This document shows, one piece after another, positions 27,182 to 37,029 of a stretch of 64,000 nucleotides of DNA. The stretch's first letter is position 1, and the number at the start of each line of letters is the position of its first letter. This DNA is from Sphingomonas sp. Leaf407. GTDB lineage: Bacteria > Pseudomonadota > Alphaproteobacteria > Sphingomonadales > Sphingomonadaceae. The position numbers and the translations under genes are program-made. Location of the stretch: contig NZ_LMQO01000002.1 in NCBI RefSeq assembly GCF_001425385.1, positions 186,001 through 250,000 of the forward strand, read 5' to 3'. Below the pieces are notes generated by a model that did no database searches, was not told the origin of the DNA, and was given only the letters and a program-made list of their open reading frames with translations.

Positions 27182-28480
27182 CTACAACACGTAGCGGCTG
27201 AGGTCGGTGTTACGCGCGATGCTCGCCAGTTGCTTGTCGACATAGGCGGCGTCGATCGTCACCGCATGGCCGGCGCGGTCCTCGGCATCGAAGCTGATTT
27301 CCTCCAGCAGCTTTTCCATCACCGTCTGCAACCGGCGCGCGCCGATATTCTCGATCTCGGCATTCACCTCCGCCGCGATGCGGGCGACGGCCGCGATGCC
27401 GTCGTCGGTGAAGGTCACATCGACCGATTCGGTCGCCAGCAGCGCGCGATATTGCGCGGGCAGCGATGCCTTGGTGTCCGACAGGATCGCGATGAAATCG
27501 GCCTCGTTCAACCCCTTCAGCTCGACCCGGATCGGCAGCCGCCCCTGAAGCTCGGGCAGCAGGTCGCTGGGCTTGGCCACATGGAACGCGCCCGATGCGA
27601 TGAAGAGGACATGGTCGGTCTTCATCGGACCGTATTTGGTGGCGACAGTCGTCCCCTCGATCAGCGGCAGCAGGTCGCGCTGCACGCCTTCGCGGCTGAT
27701 CGATCCGCCGCCGCGTCCGTCGCTGACCGCGATCTTGTCGATCTCGTCGAGGAACACGATGCCGTTCGCCTCGGCATCAGCCAGCGCGACGCGGCTGACC
27801 TCGTCCTGGTCGAGCCGCTTGTCGGCCTCTTCCTCGACCAGCTTGTCCCATGCGGCACGCACGGTCAGCTTGCGGCGCTTCTGCTGGCCCTGCCCGAACG
27901 CCTTGCCCATCATCGCCGACAGGTCGATCATCTGCGGCGCGGCCCCGGGCACCTCGAACGGCATCTGCGGTTGGGCGTCGAGTTCGATCTCGACCTCCTT
28001 GTCGTCCATATGCCCGTCGCGGAAGCGCTGGCGGAACGCCTCGCGGGTCGCTTCGCTCGCGCCCTTGCCGGTCAGCGCGTCGAGTAGCCGGGCCATCGCA
28101 GCTTCCTCGGCCTTGTCCTTCACCGCCACGCGGCGACGCTCGCGCTCCAGCCGGATCGCTTCCTCGACCAGATCGCGCGCGATCTGTTCGACGTCGCGGC
28201 CGACATAGCCGACCTCGGTGAACTTGGTCGCTTCCACCTTGACGAACGGGGCGTCGGCCAGTTTGGCGAGGCGGCGGCTGATCTCGGTCTTGCCGCAACC
28301 GGTCGGCCCGATCATCAGGATGTTCTTCGGCGACACCTCGTCGCGCAGATCGGGCGAGAGCTGCTGGCGACGCCAGCGGTTGCGCAGCGCCACGGCGACC
28401 GCGCGCTTGGCATCATGCTGCCCGATGATGTGCGCGTCGAGGGCGGCGACGATGGCCTTGGGGGTAAGCTGGTCGTTCAT
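27182..28480 (-). CDS. hslU: ATP-dependent protease ATPase subunit HslU
   Basis: A 432-residue AAA+ unfoldase that feeds substrates to HslV. Walker A GPTGCGKT is at residues 58-65, Walker B in '[11 protein letters not shown]', the pore loop 'GYVGRDVE' is present, and the C-terminal 'DLSRYVL' tail matches the segment that docks into HslV. The I-domain is about residues 110-240. It follows hslV on the same strand with 12 bp between, the standard operon. Confidence 0.97.
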   Translation of the reverse strand: MNDQLTPKAIVAALDAHIIGQHDAKRAVAVALRNRWRRQQLSPDLRDEVSPKNILMIGPTGCGKTEISRRLAKLADAPFVKVEATKFTEVGYVGRDVEQIARDLVEEAIRLERERRRVAVKDKAEEAAMARLLDALTGKGASEATREAFRQRFRDGHMDDKEVEIELDAQPQMPFEVPGAAPQMIDLSAMMGKAFGQGQQKRRKLTVRAAWDKLVEEEADKRLDQDEVSRVALADAEANGIVFLDEIDKIAVSDGRGGGSISREGVQRDLLPLIEGTTVATKYGPMKTDHVLFIASGAFHVAKPSDLLPELQGRLPIRVELKGLNEADFIAILSDTKASLPAQYRALLATESVDVTFTDDGIAAVARIAAEVNAEIENIGARRLQTVMEKLLEEISFDAEDRAGHAVTIDAAYVDKQLASIARNTDLSRYVL

Positions 28481-28492
28481 AGACTGTCCGGT

Positions 28493-29044
28493 TCAGTTGG
28501 CGCTGTCGAGCGCTTCGAGAGTCACGCGGTCGTTGGTGTAGACGCACAGTTCGGCGGCGATCGCGAGTGCCTTGCGCGCGACCTTCTCCGCATCGCCTTC
28601 ATAGTCGGACAGCGCGCGGGCGGCGGCGAGCGCGAAGTTCCCGCCCGATCCGATCGCGGCGATCCCGGCTTCGGGTTCGAGCACGTCGCCGTTGCCCGTC
28701 ACCACCAGGGTCACGTCCTTGTCGGCGACGATCAGCATCGCTTCGAGGTTGCGCAGGAACTTGTCGGTCCGCCAGTCCTTGGCCAGTTCCACCGCCGCGC
28801 GTAGCAACTGGCCCTGATGCCGCTCCAGCTTGGCCTCCAGCCGTTCGAACAGGGTGAAGGCATCGGCGGTCGCCCCGGCGAAGCCGGCGATGACCTTGCC
28901 GTCGCCCAGCGGGCGGACCTTCCTCGCATTGGGTTTCATGACCGTCTGTCCGGCCGAAACCTGCCCATCCCCCGCGATCACCACACGACCGCCGCGACGC
29001 ACGGATACAATCGTGGTGCCGTGCCACACCGTCTCTTTGCTCAT
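28493..29044 (-). CDS. hslV: ATP-dependent protease proteolytic subunit HslV
   Basis: A 183-residue threonine peptidase of the proteasome-like HslUV complex. The catalytic Thr is exposed after removal of a short propeptide: mature protein begins at Thr10 or Thr11 in '[11 protein letters not shown]'. '[17 protein letters not shown]' and '[21 protein letters not shown]' are diagnostic. It heads the hslVU operon; the 31 bp to the next upstream gene on the same strand suggest nothing else shares it. Confidence 0.97.
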   Translation of the reverse strand: MSKETVWHGTTIVSVRRGGRVVIAGDGQVSAGQTVMKPNARKVRPLGDGKVIAGFAGATADAFTLFERLEAKLERHQGQLLRAAVELAKDWRTDKFLRNLEAMLIVADKDVTLVVTGNGDVLEPEAGIAAIGSGGNFALAAARALSDYEGDAEKVARKALAIAAELCVYTNDRVTLEALDSAN

Positions 29045-29075
29045 GGGGCGCGATATGGGGAGGCGCTACGTCGCT

Positions 29076-29819
29076 TCAATCCGTCGAGGGTGGTGTACCC
29101 GATACGTCGAGGATCTCGAATGCCACATTCCGAATATGTGAAGCTTCCAGCATCAGAAACGGAAAGCGCGACAGGGGTTCGGGTAGCGTCGGTCGGTCCA
29201 CCGGTACCGCCAGGTCGGCCAGATAACGCTCGCAATCCCACAGGGTCAGGCGAGTGATACATCCATCGGCCTTGAGCACCAGATCGTAGAGGACCCCAAC
29301 ATAGGTAATCGCCTTCTGATCGATGTCGTGGGTGGTCATCACGTAAGCAAGGATCAACCTGTCGTCGTTGTCTGCCGCATTGGCAATATCGGTCGCCCAG
29401 CCATAGATCCATGCTGGAAGGCGATCCGCGCGTGCCCGGTAGTTGAGCCAGCGCCGGACGCCCCAGTAGCACAACGCCCCTTGCAGCAGCGCAATGGCGA
29501 TCAGCCCACCGACCGCGTCTCCACTGGCCTTGCCACCATCCATCGCATTGAACGCGGCGGCATAGGGATCAAGCAAACCGGTCGGTACCGGGATCGGGCA
29601 AGGCAGGCTGCGACAGGCGACCGCGTTGATGTGCAGAAGACCTGCGAAAACGGCGTGAATGAGAGCCGATGACAGCAGGATAATCGTTATCGTTTCGACC
29701 GAGGACGCCTGTGGTGGCTCGGGCGCTATCGATTTGTCAGAATGGAATGTGCCGTACAGGGCGCAATAGGCGAGCAGGCCAGGTACGAGGAAAAACAGTA
29801 ACAGGCCGGATTCGAGCAT
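29076..29819 (-). CDS. Membrane protein, DUF6338-like
   Basis: A 247-residue protein with an N-terminal membrane anchor (LESGLLLFFLVPGLLAYCALYG), two more hydrophobic segments (about residues 45-68 and 100-120) and a soluble C-terminal domain with 'KAITYVGVLYDLVLKADGCITRLTLWDCERYLADL'. The plan (three N-terminal helices, then a domain with 'Y.G.L.D....DG....L.L..C') resembles DUF6338 proteins, whose function is unknown. Base composition is distinctly less GC-rich than the surrounding housekeeping genes, and codons such as TTT, ATA and TTA are frequent, suggesting transfer. It lies directly behind a 54-codon gene. Confidence 0.6.
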   Translation of the reverse strand: MLESGLLLFFLVPGLLAYCALYGTFHSDKSIAPEPPQASSVETITIILLSSALIHAVFAGLLHINAVACRSLPCPIPVPTGLLDPYAAAFNAMDGGKASGDAVGGLIAIALLQGALCYWGVRRWLNYRARADRLPAWIYGWATDIANAADNDDRLILAYVMTTHDIDQKAITYVGVLYDLVLKADGCITRLTLWDCERYLADLAVPVDRPTLPEPLSRFPFLMLEASHIRNVAFEILDVSGTPPSTD

Positions 29820-29834
29820 CCGGCCTGTCGATCG

Positions 29835-29999
29835 TTACTTTTTGCCGCCAGATTGCGACGATTGTACCGAACGCGCACCCCGGAAAAAGGCAAGGCCATC
29901 CTTGCGGGTATTTTCGGTTCTGGTCAGCATCAACCAAGAGTCGCCGCTTTCACGCAAGCGTGCGGCACGGTTCAAAACGGCATCAGAAGCGACGCGCAT
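29835..29999 (-). CDS. Small basic protein, 54 residues, strong RBS
   Basis: The frame reads MRVASDAVLNRAARLRESGD, then WLMLTRTENTRKDGLAFF and a Ser/Gln/Gly/Lys tail. It is preceded by a near-perfect ribosome site GGAGGGTGT directly before the ATG at 29999, far better than chance, and ends 15 bp before the DUF6338-like gene on the same strand, so the two probably form an operon. It has no membrane segment and no recognised domain. Too short for usual gene callers. Confidence 0.6.
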   Translation of the reverse strand: MRVASDAVLNRAARLRESGDSWLMLTRTENTRKDGLAFFRGARSVQSSQSGGKK

Positions 30000-30078
30000 A
30001 CACCCTCCGCTGGTTGTTGCCGTGTATATGGCACGGCGGTTGGTTTAGGCCAAGTATAAGTCAAACGTGCATGGCGTA

Positions 30079-30486
30079 TTATTTCTCCACGCCCTTGGCC
30101 TTCCCCCATGCCCGCGCGGCGGTGTAGCCGAGATAGCCGGTGCCGAAGAGCGCGTAGAGTTCCTCCGGGATGCCGCGCAGATAGGCGGTCATGCCGCGCG
30201 CGACCGACTCCGCCAGATGCGGCTCGATCGCGGCGAGCAGACCCATCGGGATCGACCACAGCAGCAGCGCGTACATCACATAGAGGAAGCCCGGCCGCGC
30301 GCGGGCGGTCCAGCGGTCGGTCGACTGCGCCTCCGCCACGATCGCCTGAAGCTGGGCGCGGGTCGCATCCAGATCGCGGGTCGATTCGAGGCGAAGGAGT
30401 TCGAGCTTGGCGGCGTTGCGTGCCTGTGGGTCGGGGATCAGCTTGTCGAGCAGGCTGGCGATCGGCGCGATCAGGGTCGGCAGCAT
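30079..30486 (-). CDS. GTA-type holin (three membrane helices)
   Basis: A 135-residue protein resembling the 'holin of 3TMs, for gene-transfer release' family, which in Rhodobacter GTA lets endolysin reach the wall. An N-terminal amphipathic part (LIAPIASLLDKLIPD) and a charged coiled-coil-like stretch (ARNAAKLELLRLESTRDLDATRAQL) precede hydrophobic segments at about residues 68-90 and 105-125. AGGAG stands 6 nt before the ATG at 30486 (3 nt before one at 30489). It lies downstream of the endolysin gene on the same strand (42 bp gap), the arrangement of the RcGTA lysis cassette, which also lies away from the structural cluster. Confidence 0.75.
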   Translation of the reverse strand: MLPTLIAPIASLLDKLIPDPQARNAAKLELLRLESTRDLDATRAQLQAIVAEAQSTDRWTARARPGFLYVMYALLLWSIPMGLLAAIEPHLAESVARGMTAYLRGIPEELYALFGTGYLGYTAARAWGKAKGVEK

Positions 30487-30528
30487 CATGGGCTCCTGTG
30501 AGTTCAAAGTTTACAAAGTTTACACTTG

Positions 30529-31068
30529 TCAGCCTATGCGCTGGGCCAGCCAGCCGTAGAGAAAGGCTTCGTTGGCGGGCCGCGTTTCGGCGAGGCGGAG
30601 GTAGCGTTCGCCCTGCAAGGCGTTGATCGCCTTGACCAACACCGCTTCGGCCGCCGGGTCACGGCTGGCCAGCATCGCGTCGAGCGCGGCGAGCGTGCGC
30701 GTGCCGATCGTGCTGTCGAGCGTCACGTCCGCCCAGTCGCGCGCACCCCGGTTGAGCGCGTTCAACGTGCGTTGCAGGAAGCCCGCCGCGACCGTCGGCC
30801 CCATGTTGACGCCGGTATCGAACAACTCGGCGGCGAGCAGCGGCGCACGCTTCGCCACCTGGTCGAAGCCGGGTGCGAGCCAGTAGCGGCGGCGGTAGAG
30901 CTGGACCGCCTGCGCGCGGGGGAAATGGCGCATGTCGCCGGCATAGCCTTCGGCGCGGGCGATGCGCTCGGTGATCCCATAGCGGGTCGCACCGCCGCGA
31001 TCGGCGGGATGGTCGCTATAGCCACCCTCGCGGTCGATCACCTCGTCGATCAGTCGGTCGATGGTCAT
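30529..31068 (-). CDS. GTA-type endolysin (GH108 lysozyme with PG-binding domain)
   Basis: A 179-residue muramidase. The glycoside hydrolase 108 signature with catalytic Glu is 'DEVIDREGGYSDHPADRGGATRYGIT' (Glu about residue 14). The second half (from about 95: 'LDSTIGTRTLAALDAMLASRD...ALQGERYLRLAE') matches the small peptidoglycan-binding domain normally fused to these enzymes. No signal peptide, as expected when a holin is available. A GAGGAG ribosome site precedes the ATG. With the neighbouring holin it forms a release cassette of the kind used by RcGTA. Confidence 0.85.
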   Translation of the reverse strand: MTIDRLIDEVIDREGGYSDHPADRGGATRYGITERIARAEGYAGDMRHFPRAQAVQLYRRRYWLAPGFDQVAKRAPLLAAELFDTGVNMGPTVAAGFLQRTLNALNRGARDWADVTLDSTIGTRTLAALDAMLASRDPAAEAVLVKAINALQGERYLRLAETRPANEAFLYGWLAQRIG

Positions 31069-31111
31069 GGTCGTTCTCCTCGTTGAGTGGAGAACGTATC
31101 AGGAACGAATG

Positions 31112-31123
31112 GCTGTAGGACAG
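31112..31123 (-). promoter_or_regulatory. Candidate operator/activator site upstream of the lysis cassette
   Basis: On the minus strand CTGTCCTACAGC lies 43 nt before the endolysin ATG. The identical 12-mer lies 47 nt before the DUF6456 gene start (41950-41961), in the same orientation. Its core CTGT-CCT-ACAG is palindromic, fitting a dimeric regulator. Confidence 0.45.
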
Positions 31124-31162
31124 AAGGGTTTGGGGGGTCCCGAACGGTCGTCGCGCACGCTT

Positions 31163-31191
31163 CGTCCCCCCGGAACCAGTCCGGGGTGACG
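31163..31191. repeat. Short palindromic repeat, family D
   Basis: CGTCCCCCCGGAAC...GTCCGGGGTGACG is another copy of the family-D hairpin, in the 196-bp gap between the ester hydrolase gene and the endolysin gene. Nothing else coding is seen in this gap. Confidence 0.7.
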
Positions 31192-31264
31192 GCGGGGGCG
31201 GGGCGAGCGGTGCGGCCATCGCAACCCGACCCGCCCCCGACGGCTTCCGTTCAGGAAGCGAAGG

Positions 31265-33190
31265 TCAGTTGGTCGGCACCACCGGCAGCCACACCGCGCT
31301 CGGCGTCGCGCCGCCGCGTTCGATCGTCACCGTCGCCTTTTTGTACGCCGATTTCGGCGCGGTGAAGATGTTGGGGACATAGGTCTGCGGGTTGCGATCA
31401 TAGAGCGGGAACAGCGACGACTGCACCTGCACCATGATCCGGTGCCCCGGCTGGAACACATGGTTCACCGTCGGCAGGCGGAAGCGGTAGCGCTGCGTCT
31501 TGTTGGCCGGGATTGCCGAGGGCTTGGCGACATCGTTGCGGTAGCGGCCACGGAAAATGTCGAGCGCGATCGGCAGTTGATAGCCGCCCTTGGCCGGTTC
31601 GCCCGGCACCACATCGGGGTACACGTCGATCACCTTCACCACGAAATCGCCATCGGTGCCGGTGGTCCTGGCGAACAGATCGGCGATCGGCGCACCCGCG
31701 ACTTTCACGGCTTTCGTCAGCACCGGCGTCTGATAGGTCATCACGTCGGTGCGGCCGTCGACATGGCGCTGGTCGCTGACCAGCCATGCCTTCCACCGGC
31801 CATCGTCGAAGTTCACCGGGCGCGAGAGATGCGGGACGGGCTTGGCCGGATCGGACACATAGCTGTCACCACCCGCCGGCGCGGGGGCAAAGCCGAGATC
31901 GCCATCGGCACCCAGATAGATCGGCTTCATCGGCGCGGCGCAGCCCTTGTCGCAGGCGAGCGGCCACTGCGCCAGTTCGTCCCAGTGATTCTCGCCGGTG
32001 TTGTAGATCAGCGCCTGCGGCGGGGTGAACGCCGGGCGGCCGTCGCGCAGATACTGGTCGAAGAACGGGAACAGATATTTCTCGCGCCATTGCAGCGCGG
32101 TATCGCCGTTGAACTTCAGATCGCCGAGCGACGACCCGTCATAGTTCGCGCCGCTGTGCCGCCACGGTCCCATGACGAGGAAGTTGTTGCCGCCCTTGCC
32201 CCTGGCCTTCAGCGCTTCCCATGCGGTGATCGCGCCGTACATGTCCTCCTGATCCCACAGCCCCTGTTCCCACATCGTCGGCACGTTCGACGGATTGGCG
32301 GCGAGCAGCTTGTCGAGCGCCTGTCCCTGCCAATAGGCGTCATAGGCCGGATGGGCGACGAAGCGCTGCCAGAAGGGCAGTTGCGCATAGCCCGACGCCC
32401 TGGCCCAGTCGTTGGCCGATCCGACCTGCCGGAACTGGTCGTAATCGTCATAGGTCGTCGATGGCGGCGATGCGCCCGGGCCCTTGTATCCCGTCTGGCT
32501 GCCGATCCAGCCGATGTTCGCCAGGCGGAACGCGCCGTAATGGAACCAGTCGTCGCCCATCCAGCCGTCGATCATCGGGCTTTCGGGCGCGGCGACCTTC
32601 AAGGCGGGGTGTGGGTTGAGCAGCGCCATGACGACGGTGAACCCTTCGTACGACGACCCCAGCATGCCGACGCGGCCGTTGCTTTCGGGCAGGTTCGCCT
32701 TGTTCACCAGCCAGTCGATCGTGTCGTATGCGTCGGTGACGTGATCGGTGGTGGTGGGGTTCAGGGGGCCGCGCACCGGACGGGTGACGACATACTCGCC
32801 CTCCGAGCCGTATTTGCCGCGAATGTCCTGGAACACGCGGATATAGCCGGCGCGGGTGAACACCTCGTCGCCCTGCGGCAGCGCGGCGACATAATCGGTG
32901 CTGTCGCTGCGCGCGACCCGGCCCGAGGCGTTGTAGGGCGTGCGGGTGAGCAGAATCGGCGCGTTCGCCGCGCCCTTCGGGATCATGATGACGGTGTGCA
33001 GCTTCACCCCGTCGCGCATCGGGATCATCACCTCGCGCCGGACATAATTGTACTTGTCGGTGGGGGGCGTGAACTTCGCGGGAATGTCACCGCTGCGCGG
33101 CCAGATGTCGGGGCCGGGCGCGGTCTGGGCCGGACCGGTCGTGGTGACGGCCAATAGGGTGCAGGCGAATAACAGGGTACGGATGCGCAT
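31265..33190 (-). CDS. Alpha-amino-acid ester hydrolase-like (CocE/NonD, S15 family)
   Basis: A 641-residue exported serine hydrolase. Signal peptide about residues 1-21 (RIRTLLFACTLLAVTTTGPAQ/T). The nucleophile elbow GSSYEG (about residue 190) followed by 'TVVMALLNPHPALKVAAPESPM' and 'GWMGDDWFHYGAF' is nearly the pattern of the alpha-amino-acid ester hydrolases of Xanthomonas and Acetobacter, enzymes that cleave and synthesise beta-lactams such as ampicillin and cephalexin from their side-chain esters. The C-terminal jelly-roll domain (about 460-641) is present. A glutaryl-7-ACA acylase-like or peptidase role is the alternative. Confidence 0.85.
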   Translation of the reverse strand: MRIRTLLFACTLLAVTTTGPAQTAPGPDIWPRSGDIPAKFTPPTDKYNYVRREVMIPMRDGVKLHTVIMIPKGAANAPILLTRTPYNASGRVARSDSTDYVAALPQGDEVFTRAGYIRVFQDIRGKYGSEGEYVVTRPVRGPLNPTTTDHVTDAYDTIDWLVNKANLPESNGRVGMLGSSYEGFTVVMALLNPHPALKVAAPESPMIDGWMGDDWFHYGAFRLANIGWIGSQTGYKGPGASPPSTTYDDYDQFRQVGSANDWARASGYAQLPFWQRFVAHPAYDAYWQGQALDKLLAANPSNVPTMWEQGLWDQEDMYGAITAWEALKARGKGGNNFLVMGPWRHSGANYDGSSLGDLKFNGDTALQWREKYLFPFFDQYLRDGRPAFTPPQALIYNTGENHWDELAQWPLACDKGCAAPMKPIYLGADGDLGFAPAPAGGDSYVSDPAKPVPHLSRPVNFDDGRWKAWLVSDQRHVDGRTDVMTYQTPVLTKAVKVAGAPIADLFARTTGTDGDFVVKVIDVYPDVVPGEPAKGGYQLPIALDIFRGRYRNDVAKPSAIPANKTQRYRFRLPTVNHVFQPGHRIMVQVQSSLFPLYDRNPQTYVPNIFTAPKSAYKKATVTIERGGATPSAVWLPVVPTN

Positions 33191-33444
33191 AGGGACTCCC
33201 GACGCCGACATGACGTTACAATGTCACACGGTTGGGCGGGCGGTTGTCAAGGGGCGGACGACGATGTCCGTCTTCGCGGGCGGGGTTTCCGCGCGGTGAT
33301 CGGTGCGATAGGGCGGTGCCACGTGCCATGGCGAACAGGGTGTCGTTCTGCCAGAGGACGGAGGAAAGTGTGCGAGACGCCCAGGATGATGCCCCGCACC
33401 GGGGCGTACATTCGTTCTCGCGCTGTCAGTTTGGTCGACCGGTT

Positions 33445-33816
33445 TCAGCGGGCGCAGGGATACAGGCGATGCATCGTCGCCGCGAACCCGTCCTTGAGGC
33501 TCACGTCTTGTTGCGCGCGCGGAATTTGTTCCAGCGCGGCGAGCAATGTGTCGCCGCTCATTTTCGCATGATCGGGCGGGCAACTATGTGGTGGTCGTCC
33601 GCCTGCCTTGTCGGCCAGCCGCTTCGCGCGATATTCCGCCGCGATACCGCCGATCTCCCGCTTGAGCAGAGTGGCGTCGGACGAGAACATCGCCAACATG
33701 CCCTCCGCCTTTAACGCCCTTGTCTTTGCCAGAAACTCGCTAACCGTCATTGCATCGGCAATGCCGGGCATCAGGTTGCATAATACCGCGGCAACAACAA
33801 ACCGGCGCATCGGCAT
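33445..33816 (-). CDS. Secreted hypothetical protein
   Basis: A 123-residue protein with a signal peptide (MPMRRFVVAAVLCNLMPGIADA). The mature part starts 'MTVSEFLAKTRALKAEGMLAMFSSDATLLKREIGG' and has Cys residues at HSCPPDH and YPCAR that may form a disulfide. The final segment 'SGDTLLAALEQIPRAQQDVSLKDGFAATMHRLYPC' looks helical. No family recognised. Flanked by ftsH and the ester hydrolase with gaps of 89 and 254 bp, in which I see no features. Confidence 0.65.
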   Translation of the reverse strand: MPMRRFVVAAVLCNLMPGIADAMTVSEFLAKTRALKAEGMLAMFSSDATLLKREIGGIAAEYRAKRLADKAGGRPPHSCPPDHAKMSGDTLLAALEQIPRAQQDVSLKDGFAATMHRLYPCAR

Positions 33817-33905
33817 GGTTCCAGTACTACTGACGAAAAGGGTTCGTCCCGTGCGACGGAATGCCGCGCGCCGGCACGGTCACGCGGCATCCCGTAATGG
33901 AGGGC

Positions 33906-35870
<1,965 letters not shown>

Positions 35871-35939
35871 GCCGAAGTGATACCTCTCAGTGCCACCAAG
35901 ATAGGCTGCCGCAAGTTAATGGCAATGGAACAAAGCCGA

Positions 35940-36965
35940 TCAGACTGATCGTCGCGGCGGAGCGGGGCGGAAGTGCCAGCCGTCGGCTTGCGGCGTGACG
36001 AAAACCCCAGCTTGCGTTGCTGGTTTGTGCGCGGTCAGCGCGTCGAGCAACGGCTCGATATTGGCCGAATCGGACCAGCGGCCCTCGCACGGGCCATTGG
36101 CGCGAACCGCGCTGATCGCGCGACGGGCGAGGCGGCGGCACAACTCGCGTGGCAGGTCGGTGGGATCGAGCCGGACTTCGCCCGGATCGGCGGGCAGGCG
36201 GCGGGTGCGCCAGAGCCAGTCGATGGTTTCGCCAAGTGCGGCATCGACCTCGCGGCAATGCGCGGCGGCGGCGGCAAGTGCCGCGGGGTCGAACGCGCCG
36301 GTCGCCAGCAGCGCGCGCACGGCGGTGCGATCATGGCGGGGATCGGTGTTCGACGGATCGTCGACAAACGGCAGGGCGGCGGCGATGGTGCGCAGGTCGT
36401 GGCGGCGCCAGCCGAGCAGCGGACGGACGATGGGGAGGCGGATTGGACGATCGTACCCCCGCGCAGGCAGGGGGCCAGGGTGTATCGCGCTTACGTCCGG
36501 TCTGTCGGACTCTGGACCCCCGCCTGCGCGGGGGTACGGTCGGGGTGGGGCCATGGCTGCCCAGCGATCGGGATTGAAGTCCCAGCGCGGGCGGATGCCG
36601 GCAAGGCCCGCCGGGCCGGAGGCGCGTGCTGCGCGCATCAGGAAGGTTTCGGCCTGATCGTCGGCGTGGTGCGCGGTGGCGAGCGCGCATGCCCCGGCGG
36701 TCAGCGCCCAACGCCCGAGCAGCGCGTAGCGGACGTGGCGCGCTTGTGCCTGGATACTGGCTCCCGAGGGTGGGGTCGCGGGGGCGAGGGTTGCGTGGGG
36801 AATGTCCTGCGCCCGGCACCAGCCGGCGACCATCGCCGCCTCGTCCGCCGCCGCCGCGCGCAGGCGGTGGTCGACGGTCGCGGCGATGACGCTGGCCGGA
36901 AAGGCGATCGCCGCGAGTCGGAGCAGCGCCATCGAATCGGGGCCACCCGATACGGCAATGGCCAA
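35940..36965 (-). CDS. tilS: tRNA(Ile)-lysidine synthetase
   Basis: The PP-loop ATPase that converts C34 of tRNA-Ile(CAU) to lysidine. SGGPDS is the P-loop; 'ATAHHADDQAETFLMR' and 'RPLLGWRRHDLRTIA...FVDDPSNTD' are diagnostic. The coordinates start at a TTG, but the family N-terminus is clearly readable further upstream in frame (GRFARDLIALA...PDRPLA) to about 37037, overlapping the cpoB stop, with no ATG, GTG or TTG there; the true initiator may be a CTG. About 30 residues between the N-domain and 'IRLPIVRPLLG' come from a palindromic repeat inserted in frame (36453-36537). Confidence 0.88.
   Translation of the reverse strand: MAIAVSGGPDSMALLRLAAIAFPASVIAATVDHRLRAAAADEAAMVAGWCRAQDIPHATLAPATPPSGASIQAQARHVRYALLGRWALTAGACALATAHHADDQAETFLMRAARASGPAGLAGIRPRWDFNPDRWAAMAPPRPYPRAGGGPESDRPDVSAIHPGPLPARGYDRPIRLPIVRPLLGWRRHDLRTIAAALPFVDDPSNTDPRHDRTAVRALLATGAFDPAALAAAAAHCREVDAALGETIDWLWRTRRLPADPGEVRLDPTDLPRELCRRLARRAISAVRANGPCEGRWSDSANIEPLLDALTAHKPATQAGVFVTPQADGWHFRPAPPRRSV
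36453..36537. repeat. Palindromic element inserted in frame in tilS (family C)
   Basis: The arms GTACCCCCGCGCAGGCAGGG.. (36453-36480) and CTCTGGACCCCCGCCTGCGC.. (36510-36537) are 28-nt complements with three mismatches. Structure and sequence match the family-C intergenic elements. Here the element is translated (PRAGGGPES ... HPGPLPARGY) and keeps tilS open. Confidence 0.85.
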
Positions 36966-37029
36966 TGGCCGGTCAGGGGTAGGCGCGGCGGCGAGCGCGA
37001 TCAGATCGCGCGCGAACCGCCCGGCCGGA

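Noticed and set aside
33191..33444. Additional gene between the ester hydrolase and the secreted protein
   Set aside because: Frames on either strand are Arg-rich with no motif and no ribosome site.
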